Shown: positions 41,696-51,852, counted from the stretch's first letter. The stretch: DNA of 64,000 nucleotides from Pseudomonadota bacterium (GCA_023419375.1 JAEZYD010000047.1:186001-250000); one strand, 5' to 3'. The notes: generated by a model not told the origin, from the sequence alone. Translations and numbers: made by a program.

Positions 41696-44600
41696 ATGTC
41701 GTCCTCCTGGTCTTCCACAAGGTGGTCCCTGCCCGCATTGGGATCAGTTTTGCCTTGCAGTTTCAGTGAGAGTTGCATGATGGCCTTGAAGAAGAACGGC
41801 ACAAACAGCGTGGCTATGCACGTTGCCGCCAGCATGCCGCCGATGACCGCCGTGCCGATGGCGTGGCGGCTGTTTGCGCCCGCGCCCGTGCTGATGGCCA
41901 ACGGCACGCAGCCGAGGATAAAGGCAAGCGAGGTCATCACGATGGGCCGGAAACGCAGCTTGGATGCGTGGATGGCCGCAGCATCAAGGCTGCGCCCGGC
42001 GCGCCAGGCCTCTACAGCGAATTCCACGATAAGAATGGCGTTTTTGGCCGCCAGACCAACCAGGGTCACAAGTGCCACCTGGAAGTAGATGTCGTTGGAA
42101 AGCCCGCGACCCCAGGTCGCCAACAGGGCTCCGAACACGCCAAAAGGCACGGCCGTGAGCACTGAAAGCGGCAACGACCAGGATTCATACTGTGCTGCAA
42201 GAATCAGGAAGACCATGACCAGCGCCAGCACAAAGATGACTGTGGTGTCGGCGCTTGCCATTTTTTCCTGAAGGGCTGTACCAACCCAGCCCAGCTGGTA
42301 ATCGGAGGACAAAACCACAGAAGCGGCTTTTTCCATTTCGTTGAGGGCCTGACCCGAAGAATACCCAGGCGTGGGTGAACCCATGATGTGGGCCGCGGGG
42401 AACACGTTATAGCGTTCCACCACCTGTGGGGCGGTGCGGCGCTCAAGGGACATCACTGCCGTAAGTGGCACCATGTCCCCGCTCTTGTTGGGTACGTAGA
42501 TGTCGTTCAGACTTTCGGGCAGCACGCGGGTTTCAGACTCAGCCTGAAGCCGGACCTGGAAGGTGCGGCCCATGAGGTTGAAGTCGTTGACGTAAGAACT
42601 GCCGAAGGTGGCGCTCATGGCCGAATACACATCGGCTATGCTGATGCCCATGTCTTTGCAGCGTTCGCGGTCAAGGTTGGCGTAGAGCTGGGGCGAACCA
42701 GTGGTAAAGAGGTTGCGCACCATGCCTACAGCCGGGTACTTGGGCGAGCCATCGGCATTTTTGGAGGTCACTTCAAGCACCAGCTTGTTGGCAGCTTCTT
42801 CCATGTCCCTGAGGCTGCCGCTGCCGCGCATCTGCACGTAGCCTTCAAAACCACCGGTATTACTCATGCCGCTGATGGGCGGCGGCGTAAAGCCCAAGAT
42901 AAAGGCCTCGGGCTGCATCACGGTAACAGCACCCACTGTGTTCACGATGACGCTGGCCGCATCCTTGGGATCCTTGCGTTCTCCCCAGGGTTTAAGCAGG
43001 GCAAAGAAGGTGCCGTAGTTACTCTTGGCGGCCATGGAGGTGATGTCCAGACCGGACAGCGTACCCACGCTCAAAACCGCAGGGTTCTTGAGCATGAAGT
43101 CAGTAAGCACCTTGTTGACCGCGCGGGTGCGGGGCTGGGCAGCGCCATCGTCCAGAATGGCCAGACCAAGCAAATAGCCCTGGTCTTCATCCGGTACAAG
43201 GCCACCGGGCACCACGCGGAATAGCCCCACGATGCACAGAACCATGACCACGCAGAGCGCAAGCGCACGCCAGGCGGAGGCTTTGACAAAACGCACGGCG
43301 TTTACATAACGGCGGGTAATGCGGCCAAACACATAGTTGAACCACACAAAGCCCTTGGCAGGCGTGTGGTCATGGGCATGCGGCTTGAGCAGCAGAGCGC
43401 AGAGCGCCGGAGTGAGCGTCAGCGCCACAATGCCCGAAAGCACCACCGACACCGAGATCGTTATGGCAAACTGCTTGTACATCTGCCCCGCAAGGCCGCC
43501 CATGAACGAAACAGGAATAAACACGGCGCACAGCACAAGCACAATGGCGATAACCGGGGCCGTAACTTCGTTCATGGCCTTTGCTGTCGCCTCCCTGGGC
43601 GGCAGATGCTCCGAACTCATGATACGTTCAACGTTTTCAAGCACAACGATGGCGTCGTCCACCACGATACCGATGGCAAGCACCAGAGCGAACAGCGTAA
43701 GCGTGTTGATGGTGTAGCCAAAGGCATACAGACCCGCGAACGTGCCGATAATGGATACAGGTACGGCAATGCAGGGAATGAGCGTGGCGCGCCAGTTTTG
43801 CAGAAAGACGTACACAACGATGAACACCAGGATCATGGCTTCGACCAGGGTGCTCACCACTTCCTTGATGGATTCGATAACGAAGTCGTTGTTGTCCACC
43901 AGCAGGGTATACGCCAGGCCATCAGGCATGCGCGAGGCAATGTCCTCCAGCTTGGCCTTTACCATATCGCCGGTGGCGATGGCGTTGGCGCCCGGCAACA
44001 GATACACGGCGCCCATGCGTGCGCCCATGCCGTTATAGCTGGAAAGAACGCTGTAATCCTTGCCGCCCAGTTCTATGCGCGCCACATCCTTAAGCCGCAG
44101 CATGGCGCTGTCATCACCGGAGCGGACGATAATTTCGCCAAATTCTTCGGGCGTTACAAGGCGGCCCTGGGTATCGATCTGCCAGGTAAGCTGGGTGGAG
44201 TCGGCCGTGGGCATGTCGCCCAGACGCCCAGGCGCATACTGGGAGTTCTGCTCCTGGATGGCGGATGTCACCTGCTTGACCGTAAGGCCGTACTTGGCGA
44301 GCTTGTCCGGCTGCAGCCAGATGCGCATGGAGTAGTCCATGCTGCCAAAAAGCGAGCAGTCGCCCACGCCGTTGAGGCGTTTGAGTTCGTCAACAACGTT
44401 GACCTGGGCCCAGTTGTGGATGAACACGTCGCTATAGCGCCCGTCGGGCGAATAGAAACAGAACACCTGCAGCATGGCGGGCGAACGCTTGACCACCGTG
44501 ACGCCCTGCCTGCGCACATCTTCCGGCAAGGTGGCCTGGGCCAGGTTAACCTTGTTGTTCACGTTGACCAGGGCCATGTTGGCATCACTGCCCAGCTTGA

Positions 44601-44898
44601 AGTACACGTTGATGTTGCCCGAGCCGGAACCCGAAGCGGCAATGGAAGTCATGTAGAGCATGTTTTCCACACCGTTGATGTTCACTTCAAGGGGAGCCAG
44701 AACCGTGGAGGCAATGGTTTCCGCAGAAGCGCCGGGGTACGACACGCTCACGTTGACCGTGGGCGGCACAAGGTCGGGGTATTGTGCGATGGGCAGGGCC
44801 TTCATGGCCAGCGCGCCCACCAGGGTTATGACAATGGAGATAACGGCCGACAGAACCGGCCTGCGCAAAAAGAAATTCGGCTTTGTAGAAACAGCCAT
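41692..44898 (-). CDS. RND multidrug efflux pump (AcrB/MexB family)
   Basis: A 1068-residue inner-membrane transporter with twelve membrane helices and two large periplasmic loops. The start FFLRRPVLSAVISIVITLVGALAMKALPIAQYPDLVPPTVNVSVSYPGASAETI is typical of hydrophobe/amphiphile pumps of the HAE1 class. The proton-relay aspartates are intact in IGIVVDDAIVVLENVER (TM4), and the TM10 lysine region is LVGLAAKNAILIVEFA. FFPPP-like gating loop and SPAMLQVF are near expected positions. The gene starts seven bases after the adaptor and overlaps the channel. Substrate is not predictable. Confidence 0.95.
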   Translation of the reverse strand: MAVSTKPNFFLRRPVLSAVISIVITLVGALAMKALPIAQYPDLVPPTVNVSVSYPGASAETIASTVLAPLEVNINGVENMLYMTSIAASGSGSGNINVYFKLGSDANMALVNVNNKVNLAQATLPEDVRRQGVTVVKRSPAMLQVFCFYSPDGRYSDVFIHNWAQVNVVDELKRLNGVGDCSLFGSMDYSMRIWLQPDKLAKYGLTVKQVTSAIQEQNSQYAPGRLGDMPTADSTQLTWQIDTQGRLVTPEEFGEIIVRSGDDSAMLRLKDVARIELGGKDYSVLSSYNGMGARMGAVYLLPGANAIATGDMVKAKLEDIASRMPDGLAYTLLVDNNDFVIESIKEVVSTLVEAMILVFIVVYVFLQNWRATLIPCIAVPVSIIGTFAGLYAFGYTINTLTLFALVLAIGIVVDDAIVVLENVERIMSSEHLPPREATAKAMNEVTAPVIAIVLVLCAVFIPVSFMGGLAGQMYKQFAITISVSVVLSGIVALTLTPALCALLLKPHAHDHTPAKGFVWFNYVFGRITRRYVNAVRFVKASAWRALALCVVMVLCIVGLFRVVPGGLVPDEDQGYLLGLAILDDGAAQPRTRAVNKVLTDFMLKNPAVLSVGTLSGLDITSMAAKSNYGTFFALLKPWGERKDPKDAASVIVNTVGAVTVMQPEAFILGFTPPPISGMSNTGGFEGYVQMRGSGSLRDMEEAANKLVLEVTSKNADGSPKYPAVGMVRNLFTTGSPQLYANLDRERCKDMGISIADVYSAMSATFGSSYVNDFNLMGRTFQVRLQAESETRVLPESLNDIYVPNKSGDMVPLTAVMSLERRTAPQVVERYNVFPAAHIMGSPTPGYSSGQALNEMEKAASVVLSSDYQLGWVGTALQEKMASADTTVIFVLALVMVFLILAAQYESWSLPLSVLTAVPFGVFGALLATWGRGLSNDIYFQVALVTLVGLAAKNAILIVEFAVEAWRAGRSLDAAAIHASKLRFRPIVMTSLAFILGCVPLAISTGAGANSRHAIGTAVIGGMLAATCIATLFVPFFFKAIMQLSLKLQGKTDPNAGRDHLVEDQEDDI

Positions 44899-44905
44899 AT
44901 GCTAC

Positions 44906-46018
44906 CTACTTCTTCGGCGCGGCATCCTGGGGCTGCTGCCCACCGGCTTGCTGCACGCGCACTTGAGTCCCGGGACGGGCTTTGATGATACCTTCACTGA
45001 TGATGCGTTCCCCACCCTTGAGGCCGGAACCCACCAGATATTGATCTCCCACAGCCACAGTCACAGTGATGGGAATGGCGTAGACCTTGTCGTCCTTGTC
45101 CAGCCCCATGACCACGGTACCCTTCTGGGTCACGATAACGCACTTTTGCGGAATAAGAATGGCGTTCTTGAGGATGTCGCCTTCCACAAACAGGCGCACA
45201 TACTGCCCGGGCATGATCTGCCCGTCAGCATTGGGAAACACCGCCCGGGCCTTGATAACGCCTGTGGTGGGCTGCACCTGGCTGTCGATAAAGGTCACTT
45301 CGCCTTCCGTGCCGTACATGGTGCCGTCCAGCAAGCGCAACCTGGCCTTGTAGCGGTTGTCCTTGGGGAACACCAGAATGCCGGAGGCGGCAAGCTGCTG
45401 GCGCAGCATGCGGTCAGGCGCGGCAATGGAAAAGTCAATGTACATGGGGTCTGTCTGGTTCACATAGGTAAGCAGCGAATTGTTGCTCACCAGGTTGCCG
45501 GGGGTGTAGTTTTCCTTGCTGCTGTAGCCGGAAACAGGCGCCACCACCTGGCAGTAATCCAGATTGATCTTGGCCTGGCGCAGGGATGCCTTGGCGCTGT
45601 CGTAGGCGGCCAGGGCAGAATCGCGGTCTTTCTGCGAAACGGCGTTCTTTTCGTACAGGGGGCGAATGCGCTTCCATTCACGTTCCGCGTTCACGTACTG
45701 GGCCTGCGCCTGCTGCACCTGGGCTTCGTACTGATCGCGCTCAAGCTGGAACATCTGCTGCCCCGCCTTGACGAAATCACCTTCGTTATACAGACGCTTT
45801 TCAATAATCCCCTGAACGCGAGCGCGCACTTCAACCGCGCGTGAACCTGAGGCCTGCGCCTGGAACTGGCTCGGCCAGGAGGCATCGGCGACGGTTACTT
45901 CAACAGCCGACACCGGCAAACGCATGTCGGGCTGTCCTTTTTTGTCGCTCTGGCAGGCGACCAGGGCAAGACAAAGCCCCAATACAACTGAAATTTTTGC
46001 AATAGGTCTGATACTCAT
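44906..46018 (-). CDS. RND efflux periplasmic adaptor (AcrA family)
   Basis: A 370-residue lipoprotein (lipobox LVACQ at about residues 20-24) that bridges pump and channel. The lipoyl half-motifs RAVEVRARVQGIIEKRLYNEGDFVKAGQQMFQLE and VVAPVSGYSSKENYTPGNLV flank a hairpin of coiled coil. The beta-barrel and membrane-proximal domains follow, ending in a Gln-rich tail. I chose ATG 46018 with GGAG at six bases rather than the upstream ATG four codons earlier. It is the first gene of the operon; no TetR or MarR repressor gene is adjacent. Confidence 0.92.
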   Translation of the reverse strand: MSIRPIAKISVVLGLCLALVACQSDKKGQPDMRLPVSAVEVTVADASWPSQFQAQASGSRAVEVRARVQGIIEKRLYNEGDFVKAGQQMFQLERDQYEAQVQQAQAQYVNAEREWKRIRPLYEKNAVSQKDRDSALAAYDSAKASLRQAKINLDYCQVVAPVSGYSSKENYTPGNLVSNNSLLTYVNQTDPMYIDFSIAAPDRMLRQQLAASGILVFPKDNRYKARLRLLDGTMYGTEGEVTFIDSQVQPTTGVIKARAVFPNADGQIMPGQYVRLFVEGDILKNAILIPQKCVIVTQKGTVVMGLDKDDKVYAIPITVTVAVGDQYLVGSGLKGGERIISEGIIKARPGTQVRVQQAGGQQPQDAAPKK

Positions 46019-46374
46019 GAATAACTCCATATGGCGTGGCGCACGGCGCTCAAAACACGCACGGCGAAACGGCGGCGGCTTAATTTTCCACCGAGACGGG
46101 TCATCGCTAAACGTCGTTCCTGGGGGGGATCAGCATGAAAGATTTGGCGCGAACAAGCGCCTCATGACGCGTTGGGGGCGTCATACGGCCCCAGCCTGAT
46201 AAACTCACCGACAATTGCAGTAAACCACCCCTTTAAAAAGCACAGTTCACGCCAAAAAGCAATGTATCGGGCTGTTGGGCAACCAAATGTTAAAGGCAAT
46301 TATTCTGTGTAATTTCAGGTAGTTACAATATCGTGGTATTTTTTTATAACACACTGAAATTATTAACTATTTTT
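46019..46374 (-). promoter_or_regulatory. Promoter region of the RND operon; no gene
   Basis: About 350 bases without a credible gene. It contains a perfect 7-bp inverted repeat with a 7-base centre, ATGACGC-GTTGGGG-GCGTCAT (46164-46184), a plausible repressor operator. The far half, next to the gene at 46375, is strongly AT-rich. I could not fix a -35/-10 pair with confidence. Confidence 0.35.
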
Positions 46375-47016
46375 TTAGAAAAATTCTCCATCAGAATCAG
46401 GGGTTTCACTCTTCTCAAAGTACTCCCTGATATTTCTGGCATTGGCGCTTGCGCTGTCCAGAAAGACCACCCACCATACGGTATCCTTGAACAGCTCCAT
46501 GCGCTTGAACTTGTGGCGCTCGTCCGTCATGCGCAGCACTGTTATCTCCAGCTGCTTTTCTGCGCCGCTTTCCCCCATAAAAACAATCCGCAGGCCGGCA
46601 CGCAGCATGACGCGCAGGTCTGCCGGGGAATACTGGGTAAGGATTCTGCCTGCCACATCAGTGGCCTTGAGGAAGCTGGTGGCCTGTGCGGAAGAAATGC
46701 CCACCTTGCGCACATCGCCGTTGATCAGCAGTTCCACACGCTTGATGTTGGCCAGATTGATACGGCTACGGTTGATGACCTTGCCGTCGCGCAGCACGCG
46801 GTAATAACAGGCCCCGATTTCCTCGGAAACGCCCATAACAACGGTGGCGCTCACATCAGGATAAAAAACGCCGATGCTGGCCGTCATGCCGGAGGCTCTG
46901 GCAATATCGCCCTTCTCCTCTGCGATGCAGCGCAGATGGCGCGCAGTACGCATCCTGGCATTTATATAAATGCCTACAAGCAGGAGGAACAGCAGGGCGA
47001 CAATTGTAAGGGTCAT
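46375..47016 (-). CDS. Unknown single-pass membrane protein
   Basis: A 213-residue protein I cannot assign. One N-terminal membrane helix (residues ~2-18, LTIVALLFLLLVGIYI) is followed by a mixed alpha/beta domain of about 190 residues facing the cytoplasm or periplasm. It carries no obvious catalytic motif. I placed the start at ATG 47016, with CAAGG at about nine bases; the open frame runs 28 codons further upstream without a site. It is on the minus strand between xdhC and the RND operon and is separated from both by gaps of over 200 bases. Confidence 0.6.
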   Translation of the reverse strand: MTLTIVALLFLLLVGIYINARMRTARHLRCIAEEKGDIARASGMTASIGVFYPDVSATVVMGVSEEIGACYYRVLRDGKVINRSRINLANIKRVELLINGDVRKVGISSAQATSFLKATDVAGRILTQYSPADLRVMLRAGLRIVFMGESGAEKQLEITVLRMTDERHKFKRMELFKDTVWWVVFLDSASANARNIREYFEKSETPDSDGEFF

Positions 47017-47232
47017 GCAAAGCGCCTTGGAGGGTAAGGGATGAAGTATCTGGGCACCCGGCGATCCGGCAGCAGGCGACTGCGCGGCGGCGCGGTGCAC
47101 ACTCGCCTTTCAGGGCCCATGCCCACCTGAAATGCTCGTCTACAACTGGCAAAAATCTGCCTGTCGTATTGCGCGGCAAGCATTTTCAAAAAATCCTTGC
47201 CGCGCAGGTAATTCATTTCATTGTCAACGGTT

Positions 47233-48393
47233 CTAGTCGTCAAACCGCAGGCGCACGAGGGTTCCGGCACGGGCGGCCAGCAGCTCGGCCACAATGGAAA
47301 CTGCAATCTGCTGCGGGGTTTCCGCCTCTATGGAAAGGCCAATGGGGCAGCATACGGCAGCCAGTTCCGCATCGGGCACACCCTGCTTGCGCAAGGCGGC
47401 ATACACCTGCTCGCGCTTGGTTCTGCTGCCGATCATGCCCACGTACTGGGCGTGACTTGTCAGGGCCTGAGCCAGGGCCTCACGGTCAAAACTGTGCCCG
47501 CGCGTGATAATGGCCACAAAATGTCTGCGCCCGATATCGCAGGTCGGCACAAGATTTTCGTAGCCCGGCAAAACCCGGCAATGGCGGGCCAAGGGGAAGC
47601 GCTCCGCATTGGAAAACTCTTCGCGGTCGTCCACCACATCCACCACAAAGCCGCAGGAATGGGCCAGCCGCGCAACTTCCAGCGACACATGCCCGCCGCC
47701 GCAAAGCAGGAGCACAGGCGGCGCATCCAGAGGTTCCACGTAAAAGATGTGTCCGTCCACATCTACCAGGCCAGGGCGGCCCTTGCGCGTCTCCAGCAGG
47801 GGGGTTACCGCTTCCAGCCCCACGGTCACGCCTTCGGGCTGAACAGCATGCTCCGGCAAGGCGTCCACAAACAAGCGCCGCTGCGGATTTTCCGCCTCGC
47901 CATGCAGCGAAACGCCGTCCCGGCGCAGTTCAACCAGCCATGCGCCCCGGCCACCCAGCCGCAGCACTTCTGCCGCAAGGGCGAACATTTCAGCCTGGCG
48001 TGGTGCAAGCACCTCGCACAGCACTTCCATACCGCCGCCGCAGATCATGTCGCTGTTGGGCGTAAAGCCGCTCATGTCGCACGAAACACGCCCAGAAAGG
48101 CCACTGGCAAGACTGTTGCGGGCCGCTTCCATGGCGCGGGCTTCAAGCAGGCCGCCGCCCACTGTTCCTTCAAATCCGTTGCGAGTCTGAAGGGCGCGGG
48201 TTCCGGCTTCGCGCGGGGCAGAGCCTGTGCGGCTCACCACAGTCACGAGCACCAGAGGTTCGCCCCCTGTCAGCAGGGCCGCAGCGCGGGCTTCAAGCGT
48301 GTCTTCCCACGGGGTTGTCACCAGAGATTCCGGCGTGCCCTTGGGGCCTTCGCCGCCTGAAGGCAACAGAGATGCCTCGTTTTTCTTACCCAT
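47233..48393 (-). CDS. XdhC/CoxI-family molybdoenzyme maturation protein
   Basis: A 386-residue protein. The N-terminal half has the XdhC motif GSAPREAGTRALQ and GTVGGGLLEARAME, then DMICGGGMEVLCEVL; the C-terminal Rossmann domain reads VLLLCGGGHVSLEVARLAHSCGFVVDVVDDREEF and later VGMIGSRTKREQVYAALRKQGV and AVCCPIGLSIEAETPQQIAVSIVAELLA. XdhC binds molybdenum cofactor and passes it to xanthine-dehydrogenase-family enzymes. No target enzyme gene lies in the window. I chose ATG 48393, six bases after AAGGAGG; the ATG at 48399 would leave no spacing. The gene overlaps the last codons of topA. Confidence 0.85.
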   Translation of the reverse strand: MGKKNEASLLPSGGEGPKGTPESLVTTPWEDTLEARAAALLTGGEPLVLVTVVSRTGSAPREAGTRALQTRNGFEGTVGGGLLEARAMEAARNSLASGLSGRVSCDMSGFTPNSDMICGGGMEVLCEVLAPRQAEMFALAAEVLRLGGRGAWLVELRRDGVSLHGEAENPQRRLFVDALPEHAVQPEGVTVGLEAVTPLLETRKGRPGLVDVDGHIFYVEPLDAPPVLLLCGGGHVSLEVARLAHSCGFVVDVVDDREEFSNAERFPLARHCRVLPGYENLVPTCDIGRRHFVAIITRGHSFDREALAQALTSHAQYVGMIGSRTKREQVYAALRKQGVPDAELAAVCCPIGLSIEAETPQQIAVSIVAELLAARAGTLVRLRFDD

Positions 48394-50626
48394 CTCCATC
48401 CTCCTTCACATAGCCGCATCCCTTGACCGGGCAGATGACCTTTGCGCCATCGCGGCTTTTCTTTTCGATCAGATAGGGCGAATTGCACCGTGGGCAGGGG
48501 CCGGGCACGGGCTTGTCCCACAGGGCAAAATCACACTGCGGGTACTGGTCGCATGAATAAAATATCTTGCCGCGCTTGGTGCTTTTTTCAACCAGCGAGC
48601 CCTTGCCGCAACGCGGGCAAGGCACCCCGGTGGAAAGCGGAGCTGCGTACTTGCAATCGGGATAGCCCGTGCAGGCAATGAAGCTGCTGCCCGTGCGGGA
48701 CTTTTTGATCACCAGGTCTTTGCCGCACTGCGGGCAGTTCCCCACCTTTTCATACTGGGGCTTTTCCTGGGCCACGGCTTCCACGGTGCCGTCTTCCGTG
48801 CGCTCAAAATTGCTGGTGTAACGGCATTCCGGATAGCCGGAACAGGCCAGAAAAGCCCCGGCCTTGCCAAACTTGATGAGCAGATCCTTGCCGCACTCCG
48901 GGCAGGGCAGGTTTGCGGGCATGCCCCCCTTGAGGCTCTTCATGTTTTTGGACGCAGCCGCCAGGGTGGGATTGAAATCTTCCGAAAAACGCCGCAGCAG
49001 TTCGACCCACTGTTCCTGACCTTCGGCCACCTTGTCCAGGTTTTCTTCCATCTGGGCGGTGAAGCCCACATCCATAAGCTTGCCGAAATGCTCCACAAGC
49101 TGGGTGCAGACCACGCGCCCAAGGTCGGTGGGCACAAAGTGGCGTTCCTTCAGGCTCACGTATTCCCTGTCCTGAAGGGTGGAAATAATGGCCGCATAGG
49201 TGGAAGGACGCCCGATGCCCAGTTCTTCCAGCTCGCGCACGAGGCTTGCTTCGCTGAAGCGGGCCGGGGGCTGGGTGAACTTCTGCTCCTTGTCGAGCTT
49301 TTCGAGCGTGAGCGTCTGCCCTGCGGTCAGGGGCGGCAGCTCGGCGTCCGCCTCATCCTTGCCGCGCGGCATGGCCGCCAGAAAACCGGCGAACAACAGA
49401 CGCTCGCCCTTGGCCTTCCACTGCGTATGCGCGCAGGCAATGCTGGCCGTAGTGTCGTGAAAGCGCGCTCCGGCCATCTGCGAGGCCACAAAGCGCGACC
49501 AGATGAGCCGATAAAGATTGTACTGCTCCGGCGGCAGGTGGGTTTTCACCTCATCGGGCGTGATGGTCACGTCAACAGGACGGATGGCTTCATGCGCGTC
49601 CTGCGCGCCGCCCTTGGCCTTGTAGACCCTGGCCCGCTTGGGCAGATATTCCTTGCCAAAGCTGCCTTCAATGAAGGCCTTGGCCGCATCGCGGGCTTCA
49701 TCGGCAATGCGTGTGGAGTCGGTACGCATATAGGTGATGAGAGCCGTGAGCCCCCTGTCGCCCAGTTCAACGCCTTCGTACAAACGCTGGGCAATATTCA
49801 TGGTGCGCTTGGCAGTGTACGAAAGGCGCTGGTTGGCAGCCTGCTGCAAGGTCGAGGTAATGAAGGGCGGCTGCGGAGCGCGCTCGCGCTCTTTTTCTTC
49901 CACGCTTTCCACCACAAAGGGCTTGCCCGCCATGGCGTCTTCAATATCCTTGGCTTGGGCCGCATTGCTGACCACAGCCTTTTTGCCGCCCACCTTGGCA
50001 AGCTCGGCCTTGAACGGAGGCGGCACGTCCGCTGCCAGCAAGGCCTTGAACAGCCAGTATTCTTCTGGCTTGAAGACCTCGCGGGCCTCCTCGCGCTCAA
50101 CAATGAGGCGCAGGGCCACGGACTGCACGCGCCCGGCAGAGATGCCGCGCTTGATGGACTTCCACAGCAGGGGCGAAATTTTGTAGCCCACCAGACGGTC
50201 CAGCACGCGGCGGGCCTGCTGGGCGTCAAAAAGATGCCCGTTCAGTTCGCGCGGGTGCGCCAGGGCTTCTTTCACAGCCTTTGCCGTGATTTCGTTGAAC
50301 TGGATCCGTTTGATATCCTTGGCTTTGTCGCGGATAAGCTCCGCCACATGCCAGGCAATGGCCTCTCCCTCGCGGTCGGGGTCGGGGGCGAGATAGACGG
50401 TATCGGCCTTGGAAGCGGCAGCGCGGAGTTCGCTGACCACATTCTTTTTATTGTCTATAACTTCGTAGTGCGGCGCAAAGTCGTTGGCTTCGTCCACACC
50501 AAGAGAGCTGGACGGCAGGTCGCGCACATGGCCAACACTGGCCTGCACCATGTACTGCGGCCCCAGAAACTTCTTGATGGTCTTCACCTTGGCGGGTGAT
50601 TCCACAATGATAAGCTGTTTGCCCAT
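48386..50626 (-). CDS. topA: DNA topoisomerase I
   Basis: A 746-residue type IA topoisomerase. TOPRIM starts LIIVESPAKVKTIKKFLG with the metal motif DPDREGEAIAWH (about residue 77). The active-site Tyr is in GLTALITYMRTDST (about 300). The C-terminal region has four zinc-ribbon modules, the first three with paired CPxCG and C-x4-5-C motifs (CPECGKDL..., CPQCGKDL..., CPRCGKGS...) and a last, CPRCNSPY...CPVKGC. It relaxes negative supercoils. The ribosome site is GAGGGG. The stop codon lies inside the start region of xdhC. The long gap upstream holds the promoter. Confidence 0.96.
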   Translation of the reverse strand: MGKQLIIVESPAKVKTIKKFLGPQYMVQASVGHVRDLPSSSLGVDEANDFAPHYEVIDNKKNVVSELRAAASKADTVYLAPDPDREGEAIAWHVAELIRDKAKDIKRIQFNEITAKAVKEALAHPRELNGHLFDAQQARRVLDRLVGYKISPLLWKSIKRGISAGRVQSVALRLIVEREEAREVFKPEEYWLFKALLAADVPPPFKAELAKVGGKKAVVSNAAQAKDIEDAMAGKPFVVESVEEKERERAPQPPFITSTLQQAANQRLSYTAKRTMNIAQRLYEGVELGDRGLTALITYMRTDSTRIADEARDAAKAFIEGSFGKEYLPKRARVYKAKGGAQDAHEAIRPVDVTITPDEVKTHLPPEQYNLYRLIWSRFVASQMAGARFHDTTASIACAHTQWKAKGERLLFAGFLAAMPRGKDEADAELPPLTAGQTLTLEKLDKEQKFTQPPARFSEASLVRELEELGIGRPSTYAAIISTLQDREYVSLKERHFVPTDLGRVVCTQLVEHFGKLMDVGFTAQMEENLDKVAEGQEQWVELLRRFSEDFNPTLAAASKNMKSLKGGMPANLPCPECGKDLLIKFGKAGAFLACSGYPECRYTSNFERTEDGTVEAVAQEKPQYEKVGNCPQCGKDLVIKKSRTGSSFIACTGYPDCKYAAPLSTGVPCPRCGKGSLVEKSTKRGKIFYSCDQYPQCDFALWDKPVPGPCPRCNSPYLIEKKSRDGAKVICPVKGCGYVKEDGDG

Positions 50627-51019
50627 GCTGCCCCTCGGTTATCTCGTGCTTGCAGGCAAAAGACGCGCGGCCCTGTTACGCCCACGCCTTCGCGTGGCTG
50701 CCGCCCGCACCCTGCACCGTCACGTATATGGTTGCCAGCGCGGCGCTTTCACGCAATTTTTCTTACGTGCAATCGCAACGCAACACGCCCGCGCAACGAT
50801 TATTTTCCGTTGCCAAAATCCATTGCAGCGCCATAACGCCCCGTTGGCGGCCATGCGCGACACAACCAATAGCGTCAAGTACGAAGCATTTGTCAAGTCC
50901 CGACCCGTCGCAGTTCCATATGCCAACACCGCTTACCCTGAGGGCAATCGTGCCAAACTGGACAGCAAGGCCGATCTGCGCTATTTATGATAGTGTCGTT
51001 CAAAATTGCAAGGAAGCAT
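50627..51019. other. Intergenic region with no gene (divergent promoters)
   Basis: About 390 bases between topA (minus) and the TraT-like gene (plus). Nothing in it resembles a protein with a ribosome site or a known RNA. It contains a perfect short hairpin, CCACGC-CTTC-GCGTGG, and a TTGACG on the minus strand, but no good -10 box at the right distance. I see no tRNA or small-RNA signature. Confidence 0.4.
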
Positions 51020-51730
51020 ATGCCAATCTGTTTTCTGCCTCGTAACTTTGCCGCAGTTCTGTGCCTGCTGACCATGTTTGCTTTTGGCGCGGGTTGCGCC
51101 ACGCATCAGGAGCAGCCGGGCACCTCGCCTGCCGCTGATTCCGGAGCGCAGCCAGGCAACGGTGCAGACGTTTCTGATACGCCGCTGCAAAGTGTGCAGG
51201 TGCGCAAAGGGCAGACCGTGCATGTAACAGTGAGCGGCGGCGACGCCTCGTTTAACGCCGACTTTGAATCCATGCTCACGAGTTATTTGCAGAGCGAAAA
51301 AGATCTGACCCCCGCCGATTCTGCGCAAAAGGCAGACCTGCTCATACGCGTGAAGGTGGAGGACATCTACCCTCTGGGTTCGCGCAACGCGCCGGTGAGC
51401 GCAGGGCATGCCCTGGGTTCAACCGCCACCGGGGCCGTGCTGGGCGTGCTGCTTGGCGGCGCAACCGGCGGCAGAAGCGGGGCAGCCTGGGGAGCAGGCG
51501 CCGGAGCGGCTCTGGGGCTGGGCGCAGCCCTGCTGGACAGTTCCGGCAAAAGCAAAATATGGGGCATGAAAGCTCTTGTGGGCGTGGGCCGCAACGGACG
51601 GGAACCGTCAGATGCGGACATGCACCGCACCACGGTGCGCGCTGAAGGAGCCAACATGGGCAAGGAGGAAATCCTGCCCGCCCTAGAGGACACCTTAAGC
51701 CGAAAAATTCTCGAGTCGCTGCGCTCCTGA
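51020..51730 (+). CDS. TraT-like outer-membrane lipoprotein 1
   Basis: A 236-residue lipoprotein: signal peptide with lipobox AFGAGC (Cys near residue 24), a Ser/Pro/Gly/Ala linker, then VQVRKGQTVHVTVSGGDASFNADFESMLTSYLQSEKDLTPAD with an adjacent Gly/Ala-rich hydrophobic stretch (LGSTATGAVLGVLLGGATGGRSGAAWGAGAGAALGLGAALL), and a beta-rich C-terminal part. The glycine hydrophobic segment and the order of parts recall TraT, the surface-exclusion and serum-resistance lipoprotein. I chose ATG 51020 with AAGGAAGCAT in front. A second TraT-like gene follows 122 bases downstream. Confidence 0.55.
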   Translation: MPICFLPRNFAAVLCLLTMFAFGAGCATHQEQPGTSPAADSGAQPGNGADVSDTPLQSVQVRKGQTVHVTVSGGDASFNADFESMLTSYLQSEKDLTPADSAQKADLLIRVKVEDIYPLGSRNAPVSAGHALGSTATGAVLGVLLGGATGGRSGAAWGAGAGAALGLGAALLDSSGKSKIWGMKALVGVGRNGREPSDADMHRTTVRAEGANMGKEEILPALEDTLSRKILESLRS

Positions 51731-51852
51731 TTTCGCGCCAACGCTATCCGCATCCCGGCCCTCGCCCAACGAGGCTGGTCGCAAATATTATCTCTCCCCG
51801 AATACAACTCAGATCCGCGCCTTTTTTGGCGGCGGCATCTCAAAGGAGCCGT

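Noticed and set aside
46333..47037. 234-codon plus-strand frame opposite the unknown membrane protein
   Set aside because: The minus-strand frame has a membrane helix and ribosome site; the plus-strand one has neither.
50650..51045. Plus-strand frames in the topA upstream gap
   Set aside because: Start codons lack ribosome sites and the frames run into the lipoprotein gene out of phase.
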